Assembly (NCBI GenBank): GCA_021732965.1
Contig: JAKFVZ010000463.1
Coordinates: 1-7,412, forward strand
Reading direction: 5' to 3'
Length of the DNA: 7,412 nt
Source: Reyranella sp.
GTDB taxonomy: Bacteria; Pseudomonadota; Alphaproteobacteria; Reyranellales; Reyranellaceae
In this document: in pieces, positions 1 through 6,218 of the stretch
Numbering within the stretch: position 1 is the stretch's first letter
Layout: each line of letters begins with the position of its first letter
Made by a program: the position numbers and the translations under genes
The notes under the pieces: generated by a model
What the model saw: the letters and a program-made list of their open reading frames with translations, nothing else
Databases searched by the model: none
Told to the model about the DNA's origin: nothing

Positions 1-861
1 TGGCCGTCCGGTCGAGCGCCTCCGTCTGCTCCGGGCTCAACCCGTCGCGCAGCTCCGCCGGCATCGCCATCAGGGGCGCCCCGGGATTGACGCCGAGCCA
101 GTCGAGCGCGCCCGTCGCCGCGCGGCCCCAGGCTGCCTGCCACGACCGGTCGGCGCGCGCCTGCTCGATCCGCGCCATCCGGGTTACCTGCGCCTGCACC
201 TCGGGCGTGGCATCCGGCGGTGTTAGTTCGGCGGCTCGCGCCTGGTAGTCGTCGAGGTCCGGGCGCCGCGTCGGATCGTCCGGCGTGTCGCTCAGACCGC
301 CGACGATCTCCGTCACCCGACGCACCTCGCGCGCCCGGTCGATCTTGAGCTCGACCACGGCCTGCCGCTCCGGCTGGATCACGTCGCGCGCGTGGTCGTA
401 GAGCTTTGCCGCGTGCTCGAGATCCTGGCCAATCGCAACCTCGACTGCGCCGGCATAGAGATCGCTCAGGCCGGTGCGCACCGCCGTGTCGGTCCGGCTC
501 GCATCCCAGCCCTTTCGTTCGCCCTGGTAGCGTAGCTCGTCCACCGCGGTGCGGCCCAGCAGGCGCAGATGGGCCGGGTCGTGCCAAGACAGCGACGCGT
601 CACGCGCCAAGTCGGCGAGGCGCTCGGCCACGATGCGGTCGTCCAGCGCCGACGTTGCCCGCGCCACGATCCGCCCAAGGTCGCCGCCGGCGCGATCGAG
701 ACGGCGGTCGATCAGCGGTTCGAGCATCGCCTTCTGGCGTGGGCCCTTCGCCTGCGCCAGATAGCGGTCTTCAACTCCCCCAGCAGCGGGACGGTTCCGG
801 CGATCCCGGCCAGCGCCGCCTCGGGGTCCTTCCCCGCGAGACCCGTCGCCGGGTCGTGCAC
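1..861 (-). pseudogene. Truncated, frameshifted second copy (A') of the N-terminal part of the SLT-domain protein gene; continues past the left edge
   Basis: The minus strand encodes a close relative of residues 53-339 of the protein at 2043-4556. By hand alignment there are about 47 substitutions in 287 residues (about 84% identity), and bases 1-53 are identical to 3539-3591. From 2 to 770 the frame has no stop. One G is missing near 770 (AAGACC where the intact copy has AAGGACC), so a ribosome coming from upstream would switch frame and stop at 712-714. The first about 50 residues, including the TTG start and its ribosome binding site, have no clear counterpart; weak similarity persists to about 888. 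An ATG at 726-728, absent from the intact copy, could restart translation but has only a poorly spaced AAGG before it. The long open frame suggests recent decay, a restarted shorter gene, or a sequencing error at 770. The C-terminal part lies outside the window, so whether it carries an SLT domain or something else is unknown. Confidence 0.7.
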
Positions 862-1032
862 CGAGCTGCACGCCTCGTCCGCGGAGTCTCCAATCTGTTC
901 TCTGCGTTTAGCAGCCTACAGAGCCATCTGCTGGAAGTCTGAGAGCATGCCGCTGTCATTCGCTTCAGAGCTGCGAGTGAAGTGGATGGTGCGTTTCTGG
1001 CTACGCTTTCACGCACTTTCTCGAAGCGACCA
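862..1032. other. Spacer between gene B and A', with a short coding-like remnant
   Basis: No complete gene is seen. In the minus-strand frame that runs into A', 30 sense codons (919-1008) precede a TAG at 916-918, followed by 18 more sense codons up to the point where clear similarity to protein A begins. The peptide looks protein-like (it includes GMLSDFQQMAL before the stop), but I do not recognise it, and it does not match the N terminus of A. It may be debris of another gene joined to A' when the copy was made or truncated. No terminal inverted repeats or target-site duplications were found by eye. Confidence 0.35.
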
Positions 1033-1998
1033 TCATTGGCGCAAGAGTTCGTCACGCCACGGTCCGGGCTTCATGAAATGCTCAAGCTCGCCATACGGGA
1101 TGACGATAGGGTTCGTCGTGATGTCGTCAAATGCGCACCGCTTTGCAGTATTTGGCACCCAGTCCCGATTGAACACCGCCAGGCCCCCCGGGGTCAGATA
1201 GAGTTCGATCCAGCTGGTGTCGATCCTGTCGGTCGAACCCAGGGCACGCATGCCCTCAGCACAATTAGCGGAGAGTTCATCACCCCGGTCGCGAGCTCTC
1301 CTCTTGGCTATCTCAACCTTGTTCACCCAAATTGCAATGAACCGCTCCAGTAATTCGTCATCACACACGTCGAGCAACTTGCCAAATCGGAACCCGCTTT
1401 CGCGCCCTTTGCAGGACTCAATCGTCGAAACTCTGCCCCAGTCGAGATCCAATACCAATCCCCGGACTTTGAGACCAAAAGACACGAATTGACCCTCAAT
1501 CCCCGTCTCGACATAGCTCACAAGACGTGCGCTGGCATAAGTCACAGCGACCTTCTCCTGAGTATAAAAGGGTGGCCCAATCAAAAGCGGCCATTGCTGG
1601 TCTTCCCACCCGTAAAGCATCTCAGTTCGGTACTTTATGTCCTTGTATTCATACCAGGCCAGCAATTCGCCATGGATCGCATCGAACAGGGCATTGGCGA
1701 TTTTCAAACGGTCGCGATCGGGCATCCATGTCAGACGAGGCACCGACAATCCGGTACGGAGATCGGTATGCAGTCGCCAGGCCACCCCGTTGGCCAAGCG
1801 GCTTTCACGCCCCAGGCGCACCTTCGAGTAGTGTCGATAGTAGGCGGAGAGATCCGCCAGCAGCGATTCGCTTGCCGTCGAGATGCTTTCCTCGCCATCC
1901 AGTATATCGCGCAGGCTCTTTGCTTGCGCGACTGACGAGGAGACAGAGAGCGATACCACAACGACGAGCAGCGACTGAAGAAAGCGAATATACAGCAT
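1033..1998 (-). CDS. Secreted (periplasmic) DUF3298/RsiV-like protein B, possible partner or immunity protein of the upstream SLT protein
   Basis: This 321-residue protein starts with a classical signal peptide: one Arg (R5), a hydrophobic core at about 6-19, and a VAQA cleavage site after A26. The mature part has four cysteines (C196, C212, C246, C288), enough for two disulfides, which suits the periplasm. Residues about 150-310 resemble the DUF3298 domain. A YASARLVSYVETG strand and an LDLDWGRV strand are followed by a helical stretch. The C-terminal block has IELYLTPGGLAVF, then the VIPYGELEHFM ending typical of that family. DUF3298 in RsiV binds lysozyme; a role here in binding the neighbouring muramidase-like protein is inference. 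ATG 1996-1998 was chosen because it places the signal peptide at the N terminus. There is no good Shine-Dalgarno sequence. The frame is open further upstream, to an ATG at 2200-2202, but that would bury the signal peptide inside the protein. Base composition is lower in GC than the neighbours, which hints at transfer. The family call is from motif memory and is moderate. Confidence 0.7.
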   Translation of the reverse strand: MLYIRFLQSLLVVVVSLSVSSSVAQAKSLRDILDGEESISTASESLLADLSAYYRHYSKVRLGRESRLANGVAWRLHTDLRTGLSVPRLTWMPDRDRLKIANALFDAIHGELLAWYEYKDIKYRTEMLYGWEDQQWPLLIGPPFYTQEKVAVTYASARLVSYVETGIEGQFVSFGLKVRGLVLDLDWGRVSTIESCKGRESGFRFGKLLDVCDDELLERFIAIWVNKVEIAKRRARDRGDELSANCAEGMRALGSTDRIDTSWIELYLTPGGLAVFNRDWVPNTAKRCAFDDITTNPIVIPYGELEHFMKPGPWRDELLRQ

Positions 1999-1999
1999 A

Positions 2000-2036
2000 T
2001 ATTGAATAATAATAGTTGCTGAATAAGTATTCAATA
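2000..2036. promoter_or_regulatory. AT-rich inverted repeats and candidate promoter just upstream of gene B
   Basis: Between the stop of A (2043) and the ATG of B (1998) lies a very AT-rich stretch; only 15 of the 60 bases at 1981-2040 are G or C. It holds a 9-base inverted repeat (2000-2008 TATTGAATA with 2028-2036 TATTCAATA). A nested 14-base palindrome (2020-2033, arms TGAATA/TATTCA) shares its right arm. On the minus strand a -35-like TTGAAT (2034-2029) and a -10-like TATTAT (2011-2006) are 17 bases apart. If used, transcription would begin at or next to the ATG, giving a leaderless mRNA, which would explain the missing ribosome binding site. The palindromes could be an operator or an mRNA hairpin. 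This rests on pattern matching only. Confidence 0.4.
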
Positions 2037-2042
2037 CAACTT

Positions 2043-4556
2043 TTACGGGCTTTCTTGTGTTGCCGATGGAATGCTGGGACGAGAGATCGGTTTGCGCGTA
2101 TGCCACAGCCGCGAAGGATCGAATGCAGGCACGTCGCCCGTTCTCGGATCTTCGTCTGCTCCCCGGAAGATAATCGCGAGATACGCCGACATTTCCTTCC
2201 ACTTATCCTTCGGTGCAGCGTGGGGTGTCGCGAAATCAATGGGATCCTTCTTGCCCCCCTTGAGCCAGGAGACCAACTCGTCCGCCCCGACATTGTAGGC
2301 AGCTACGGCCTGGGGCCAGTTGGCCGTGAACTTGTAGTTCAGTGCCAGATTTTCCGCCGCCGCATCGAACGCCTGCCTAAAATTGCCAAGCGAGTATGTC
2401 TTGAGTTCCTCGGCGCGCGCGACATCACTCCGTGCAATCGCCCGGTTGAGCAGGTCTTGCAGCGTATTCTTGTTCATCTGGGCATAGCCAATTGCCGTAA
2501 AGCGGCTCGGCGAGTCCATCACCAGCGGACGTCTCAGTTTGTCTTTCTCGTTGAATTTACCTTCCTGATAGAGCAGGCGGGCAAACATCTGGATCGGCAC
2601 GCCGTGCCGCTCGGCTGCACGCTTGATCGCATCGACGATATCCGCAGGCTTGGTCGTCTCCCAGTCGTCGGGCAGCAGCGCGGTCTTCGCCTGCTCCGCC
2701 GTCAGCGGCTGGCGCGTAAGCTCCCGAAAAGCCTGGTCGCGATTGATCTTGATCTGGGCAGGCGTCATGCCTCTTTCTATTTGCGCTTGGGGTATCTTGC
2801 CGTAGCCGCGGCCCGGTTCCCGCGCGGATGCCGCAGATTGCGGCGGCGTCGTCTGTGGAGACTTCGAGGGTTGTGACGTCGGCGGCTTCGCCTGCTGGCC
2901 CTTCGAGGATTGCGTCGGCTTCGACTGAGGATTCTGAGCCTCCTGCAATGGCTCACTCTCATCGGCGCTGGCTGGCTCGTGCTGCTGCGCTATTTCCGGG
3001 TTGGCATTCGTTTCGGCCGCCTCGTCTCCGCCGACACGGACGATACGGGGATCGCCTTCGCCGCCTTCGTGCGGCGCGATTTCCGTGTTGCCATTCGCTT
3101 CGGCCGGCTCTCCGCCCGAGGTCCGGACAATATTGGGATCGCCTTCCTCGCGCGACAGCACGCCGCCCACTACGTCACCGACGAGGCCGCGAATGTCCGC
3201 CATCGTTGCCGGCTTGCCCTCGACGGACTCGAAGGCGCCCAAAAGCCTGTCGATCTGTTGCCGCGCGGTCCGGCCCTCCTCGCCGTTGGGATTGAGGTTG
3301 GCGTTGCGCAGCGCTTCCCCGAGGAACAGGCGGCCGAGACGATGGCGCTCGAAGGCGGGATCGGGTTTGCCTTCGGCGAGAGTCTTCTGGAGTTTGGTCA
3401 GGCGGTTGTAGTCGCCGTCGCCGAGCGACAGTCGATGTTGCGTCAGATCGAGGCCGACGAAGCGTTCCGGCTCGTTTACCGCTTGGTCGTCGAGCCTGTC
3501 GTAAAGGTCACGATCGGTGACGACGCGGCCGCCGTTCATGGCCGTCCGGTCGAGCGCCTCCGTCTGCTCCGGGCTCAACCCGTCGCGCAGCGCCGTCGGC
3601 ATCGCCGTCAGCGGCGCCCCGGGGTTGGCGCCGAGCCAGTCGAGCGCGCCCGTGGCCGCGCGGCCCCGCGCTTGCTGCCACGCCCGGTCGGCGCGCGCCT
3701 GCTCGATGCTGGCCATCCTCGATACCTGCGTCCGCACCTCGGGCGAGGCGTCCGGCGGCGTCGCCTTGGCGGCCCGCGCCTGGTAGTCGTCGAGGTCGGG
3801 GCGCCGCGTTGGATCGTCCGGCGAGTCGGCCAGGCCGCCGACGATCTCCGTCACGCGGCGCTCCTCGCGCGCCCGTTCGATCCTGCGCTCGACCGCGGCC
3901 TGCCGCTCCGGCTGGATCACGACGCGCGCGTGGTCGTAGAGCGTCGCGGCGCGCTCGGGATCCTGGCCGATCGCGGCCTCGATCGCGCCGGCGTAGAGAT
4001 CGCTGAGCCCGGTGCGCACCGCCGTGTCGGTCCGGCCCGCGTCCCAGCCTCGACGCTCGCCCTGGTAGCGCAGCTCGTCCACCGCGGTGCGGCCCAGCAG
4101 GCGCAGGTGGGCCGTGTCCTGCCAGGACAGCGACGCGTCCTGCTGCAGGTCGGAGATGCGGTTGGCCACGCTGCGGTCGTCCAGCACAGACGTCGCCTGA
4201 TGAACGATCCGGCCGAGATCGCTGCCAGCGCGCTCGAGACGGCGGTCGATCAGCGGCTCGAGCAGCGCCTTCTGGCGCGGGCCCGTCGCCTGCGCCAGAT
4301 ACCGGTCCTTCAGTTCGCCCAGCAGCGGAATGGTCTCGGCGATCCCCGCCAGCGCGGCCTCGGGATCGCGGCCCGCGAGCCCCGTCGCTGGATCGTGCAC
4401 CAGCCCGCGGACCTCGCCTGCGAACCCGGTGTCGAGCTGGCGCGCGACCATCTCGTCGGCCTGCAGGCCGAGCGGGTTGTCGTTACCGAGGCCGTCGAGC
4501 GGCGACGGCATCGGAGGATGAGCGGCATCACCGCCATTGCCACCAAACGATCCCAA
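2043..4556 (-). CDS. Phage virion-like protein A with C-terminal lytic transglycosylase (SLT) domain
   Basis: 837 residues, with no signal peptide or membrane segment. Residues 1-35 are Gly/Pro/Asn-rich. Residues about 36-450 are charged and helical, with a coiled-coil-like stretch near 210-235; they resemble the helical part of phage virion or internal proteins that carry lysozyme domains. Residues 472-529 are a 29-residue tandem repeat. About 530-580 is a Pro/Gln/Ser-rich linker. Residues about 635-765 form an SLT family 1 domain: predicted catalytic Glu E665 in LLYQEGKFN, the GLMQ-like IGYAQM at 689-694, and AAYNVG at 752-757. Such enzymes cleave the MurNAc-GlcNAc bond of peptidoglycan; without an export signal the protein would need a delivery route or lysis. 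The start is TTG at 4554-4556: GGAG lies eight bases upstream and an in-frame TAA lies further upstream. No ATG or GTG fits as well. Gene B follows after 44 bases on the same strand. Residues 53-339 are duplicated at 1-861. Alternatives are a prophage remnant or a secreted effector; virion origin is recognition, not proof. Confidence 0.8.
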   Translation of the reverse strand: MGSFGGNGGDAAHPPMPSPLDGLGNDNPLGLQADEMVARQLDTGFAGEVRGLVHDPATGLAGRDPEAALAGIAETIPLLGELKDRYLAQATGPRQKALLEPLIDRRLERAGSDLGRIVHQATSVLDDRSVANRISDLQQDASLSWQDTAHLRLLGRTAVDELRYQGERRGWDAGRTDTAVRTGLSDLYAGAIEAAIGQDPERAATLYDHARVVIQPERQAAVERRIERAREERRVTEIVGGLADSPDDPTRRPDLDDYQARAAKATPPDASPEVRTQVSRMASIEQARADRAWQQARGRAATGALDWLGANPGAPLTAMPTALRDGLSPEQTEALDRTAMNGGRVVTDRDLYDRLDDQAVNEPERFVGLDLTQHRLSLGDGDYNRLTKLQKTLAEGKPDPAFERHRLGRLFLGEALRNANLNPNGEEGRTARQQIDRLLGAFESVEGKPATMADIRGLVGDVVGGVLSREEGDPNIVRTSGGEPAEANGNTEIAPHEGGEGDPRIVRVGGDEAAETNANPEIAQQHEPASADESEPLQEAQNPQSKPTQSSKGQQAKPPTSQPSKSPQTTPPQSAASAREPGRGYGKIPQAQIERGMTPAQIKINRDQAFRELTRQPLTAEQAKTALLPDDWETTKPADIVDAIKRAAERHGVPIQMFARLLYQEGKFNEKDKLRRPLVMDSPSRFTAIGYAQMNKNTLQDLLNRAIARSDVARAEELKTYSLGNFRQAFDAAAENLALNYKFTANWPQAVAAYNVGADELVSWLKGGKKDPIDFATPHAAPKDKWKEMSAYLAIIFRGADEDPRTGDVPAFDPSRLWHTRKPISRPSIPSATQESP
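2970..3143 (-). repeat. Two tandem 29-residue (87-base) repeats inside protein A
   Basis: Residues 472-500 and 501-529 align without gaps. Both start GDPxIVR and share the pattern GxEx(A)AExNxNxEIA. The DNA units are 3057-3143 and 2970-3056, exactly 87 bases apart. The repeats are acidic, lie directly before a Pro/Gln/Ser-rich linker, and separate the helical N-terminal part from the SLT domain. They probably form a flexible spacer or a low-complexity binding segment. The two units have diverged, so this is not a very recent slippage event. Confidence 0.8.
3539..4400 (-). repeat. Intact copy of the large direct repeat shared with 1-861
   Basis: This stretch inside gene A is repeated in the same orientation at 1-861, about 3.54 kb away. 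Base 1 corresponds to 3539 and base 859 to 4398. The offset changes by one at about 770 because of the single-base deletion in the left copy. Directly oriented repeats of this size could support recombination that deletes or duplicates the gene B cassette between them. Confidence 0.85.
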
Positions 4557-4903
4557 AGGCGTCTCTCCCGTAAGAAGCGAGCCTTCGAGTTACTGACGAA
4601 CCGGACTTTGAAATTGCAAGCGGGTCGCTTGAAAAGGCCCTGAAAAAAGTTCGGCCGATTTCGGTGTAGCTGCAGCGCGGCAGAACAGTGAGCGCGCCCG
4701 GCGAGGACGGGACGCCCGCATTCCCATTGGGGTTGGGGAAGGAACGCGGACGTCCCGGGTACGCGCGTCGTCCGCGAAGGGAGGCAGGCGGTCGACGTAC
4801 CTGCCGCTATAGGCCCGCTGGCCTGGGGAAGTGAACTACAATCCAGGCGCGAGGACGCACACCTGATGCACCGCAATGCATACGGACGTTTGCGGCCGGA
4901 AGG
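4557..4903. other. Intergenic region between yqgE and gene A; no gene recognised
   Basis: 347 bases lie between two minus-strand genes. The part nearest gene A supplies its ribosome binding site (GGAG, eight bases before the TTG). A small inverted repeat, CAAGCG-GGT-CGCTTG at 4617-4631, lies about 60 bases upstream of the start and could be an operator or leader hairpin. No convincing -35/-10 pair, tRNA, or terminator with a T-run was found. The frames open here are out of phase with the flanking genes and have no recognisable product. Confidence 0.5.
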
Positions 4904-5500
4904 TCAGGCCCGTCCGGACTGGGGAGAGAAGGACGCGAGGTCGAACCGGGCGCCGGGGCCGCCACGACCGAGCCGGTCGAGCGCCCGCTGCCACTTGGCG
5001 GCAAGATCCACGTCGAACACGAGCGCCGCATCGCCGTCGACGACGAGCCAGGCATTGTCCTGCATCTCGCGGTCGAGCTGGCCGGGCGCCCAGCCCGAAT
5101 GGCCGAGGGCGAGCCAGGCATTCTTCGGGCCGCTGCCGCCGGCCATGTCCTTGAGTATCTCCAGCGAGGCCGTGAGCGCCATGCCGCCGTCGATCAGGAG
5201 GGTTTCGTCGCGCTTGTAGTCGGCGGAATGCAGCACGAGCCCACGCGACGTCTCGACCGGTCCGCCGAACAGGACCGGCCAGTCGGCCACAGTCTTCGGC
5301 ACGGCGATGCCGAGCTGCTTGTAGACCTGTCCCAACGGCAGATCGTCGACCTTGTTGTTCACGATGATGCCGAGCGCACCGTCGTCATCGTGCTTGCAGA
5401 TGAAAACGACGCTCTTCTGGAAACGCTCGTCGGGCATCGACGGCGCGGCTACCAGGAAGCGGCCAACCAGTGTGGCGGCGGGAGAGCTAGACCCGGGCAT
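4904..5500 (-). CDS. yqgE: YqgE/AlgH family protein (UPF0301, DUF179)
   Basis: 198 residues, normal length for this family of small soluble proteins of uncertain biochemical function; AlgH of Pseudomonas is the namesake. Family signatures appear in order: GRFLVAAPSMPDERFQKSVV near 13-32, GALGIIVNN at 41-49, FGGPVETSRGLVLHS at 78-92, LGHSGWAPGQLDREM at 132-146 followed by NAWL, and a C-terminal FDVDLAAKWQRALDRLG at 162-178. The ATG at 5498-5500 has AGGAG ten bases upstream, and similarity begins within ten residues of it. The gene is divergent from the peroxiredoxin gene and shares a 166-base intergenic region with it. Nothing in the sequence ties it to the A/B cassette beyond adjacency and shared strand. 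Confidence 0.95.
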   Translation of the reverse strand: MPGSSSPAATLVGRFLVAAPSMPDERFQKSVVFICKHDDDGALGIIVNNKVDDLPLGQVYKQLGIAVPKTVADWPVLFGGPVETSRGLVLHSADYKRDETLLIDGGMALTASLEILKDMAGGSGPKNAWLALGHSGWAPGQLDREMQDNAWLVVDGDAALVFDVDLAAKWQRALDRLGRGGPGARFDLASFSPQSGRA

Positions 5501-5587
5501 GTCGAATCATCTCCTAAATCCATGGGGATTGTCCGGTCAAAACACAAGCCCCGACCTGGAACTCGAGCGAGCCGGACACGCCTCGCA

Positions 5588-5616
5588 TGGACAAAAACCC
5601 CACCCCGGCCTAGGGT
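5588..5616 (+). promoter_or_regulatory. Weak candidate promoter for the peroxiredoxin gene
   Basis: In the divergent intergenic region (5501-5666) the plus strand has TGGACA (5588-5593) and TAGGGT (5611-5616) with a 17-base spacer. The -35 box is close to TTGACA, but the -10 box matches the consensus at only three positions. It would give a leader of roughly 45 bases before the ATG at 5667. No regulator site was recognised by eye, and no good yqgE promoter stood out on the minus strand. Confidence 0.25.
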
Positions 5617-5666
5617 CCGCCGGTCTGAAAGGCCGCGGTTGGGCGGCGCATATTAAGGAGCTAATA

Positions 5667-6149
5667 ATGGCGAAAGTCGGCGACAAGGTCCCCAGCGCCA
5701 CGCTGCGCACCATGGGTCCCGAAGGCCCCAAGGCCGTGACGACCGAAGAGCTTTTCGCACCCGGCAAGAAGGTCGTCGCCTTCGCACTGCCCGGCGCGTT
5801 CACCCCCACCTGTTCGGCAAAGCACGTACCCGGGTTCGTGGCCGAAGCTGCGGCGCTGAAGGCGAAGGGTGTCGACACCATCGCCTGCATTTCCGTGAAC
5901 GACGCGTTCGTGATGGGCGCCTGGGGCAAGGACCAGAAGGCCGGCGACACGGTGATGATGCTGGGCGATGGCAATGCCGAGTTCACGCAGGCGATGGGCC
6001 TGACGATGGACGGTTCCAAGTTCGGCCTCGGCACGCGCAGCCAGCGCTATGCCATGGTCGTCGAGGACGGCGTCATCAAGCACCTGTTCGTCGAGAAGCC
6101 CGGCGCCTTCGAGGTCTCCGCGGCCGACTACGTGCTGAAGAACCTCTAG
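5667..6149 (+). CDS. Peroxiredoxin, Prx5 subfamily (redoxin domain)
   Basis: This 160-residue thiol peroxidase would reduce H2O2 and organic hydroperoxides in the cytoplasm. The peroxidatic cysteine is C49 in PGAFTPTCS, with T46 and the GTRSQRYA arginine (R127) completing the usual Thr-Cys-Arg active site. A second cysteine, C74, lies in the conserved ACISVNDAFVM strand. There is no cysteine near the C terminus such as animal PRDX5 uses as its resolving residue, so a 1-Cys mechanism recycled by glutathione/glutaredoxin is likely (inference). No glutaredoxin domain is fused. ATG 5667-5669 has AGGAG at 5656-5660, six bases upstream, and the protein starts with the family-typical MAKVGDKVP. The same frame is open back to 5352, but that part overlaps yqgE antisense and lacks family similarity. 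An intrinsic terminator follows the stop codon. Confidence 0.95.
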   Translation: MAKVGDKVPSATLRTMGPEGPKAVTTEELFAPGKKVVAFALPGAFTPTCSAKHVPGFVAEAAALKAKGVDTIACISVNDAFVMGAWGKDQKAGDTVMMLGDGNAEFTQAMGLTMDGSKFGLGTRSQRYAMVVEDGVIKHLFVEKPGAFEVSAADYVLKNL

Positions 6150-6177
6150 CGCCGCACCGCTCGCGCGGCCAAGATCG

Positions 6178-6209
6178 ACGGCGGAGCGCAGGCTCCGCCG
6201 TTTTCTTTT
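6178..6209 (+). terminator. Strong Rho-independent terminator after the peroxiredoxin gene
   Basis: A perfect nine-base GC-rich stem (6179-6187 CGGCGGAGC with 6192-6200 GCTCCGCCG) is extended by an A-T pair at 6178/6201. The loop is GCAG, followed directly by TTTTCTTTT (6201-6209). It lies 28 bases after the peroxiredoxin stop and ends nine bases before the start codon of the next gene. That gene must therefore depend on read-through or on an unseen promoter. Confidence 0.9.
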
Positions 6210-6218
6210 GAGGGTCCC

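Noticed and set aside
406..1201. Plus-strand open frames at 406-942 and 569-1201
   Set aside because: They are antisense to A' and to the 3' end of B; the minus-strand readings are the ones with protein similarity or a signal peptide.
1999..2202. Upstream extension of gene B to the ATG at 2200-2202 (389 residues)
   Set aside because: It overlaps the coding 3' end of gene A by 160 bases and would place the clear signal peptide at residues 69-94.
1..4400. The direct repeats as a CRISPR array or ends of an insertion sequence
   Set aside because: There are only two copies of about 860 bases of coding sequence, no transposase between them, and no terminal inverted repeats were found.
2910..4643. 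Long plus-strand open frame of 577 codons, and a similar one at 2016-2876
   Set aside because: Both lie antisense to gene A. Their composition is Arg/Ala/Gly-rich as expected from high-GC antisense, with no recognisable domain.
4860..4925. Short inverted repeats after yqgE (ATGCA/TGCAT and CCGGA/TCCGG)
   Set aside because: The arms are only five bases with loops of six or more and no T-run; expected by chance in GC-rich DNA.
5352..5666. Longer start for the peroxiredoxin
   Set aside because: The extension overlaps yqgE, has no family similarity, and the ATG at 5667 has an AGGAG at ideal spacing.
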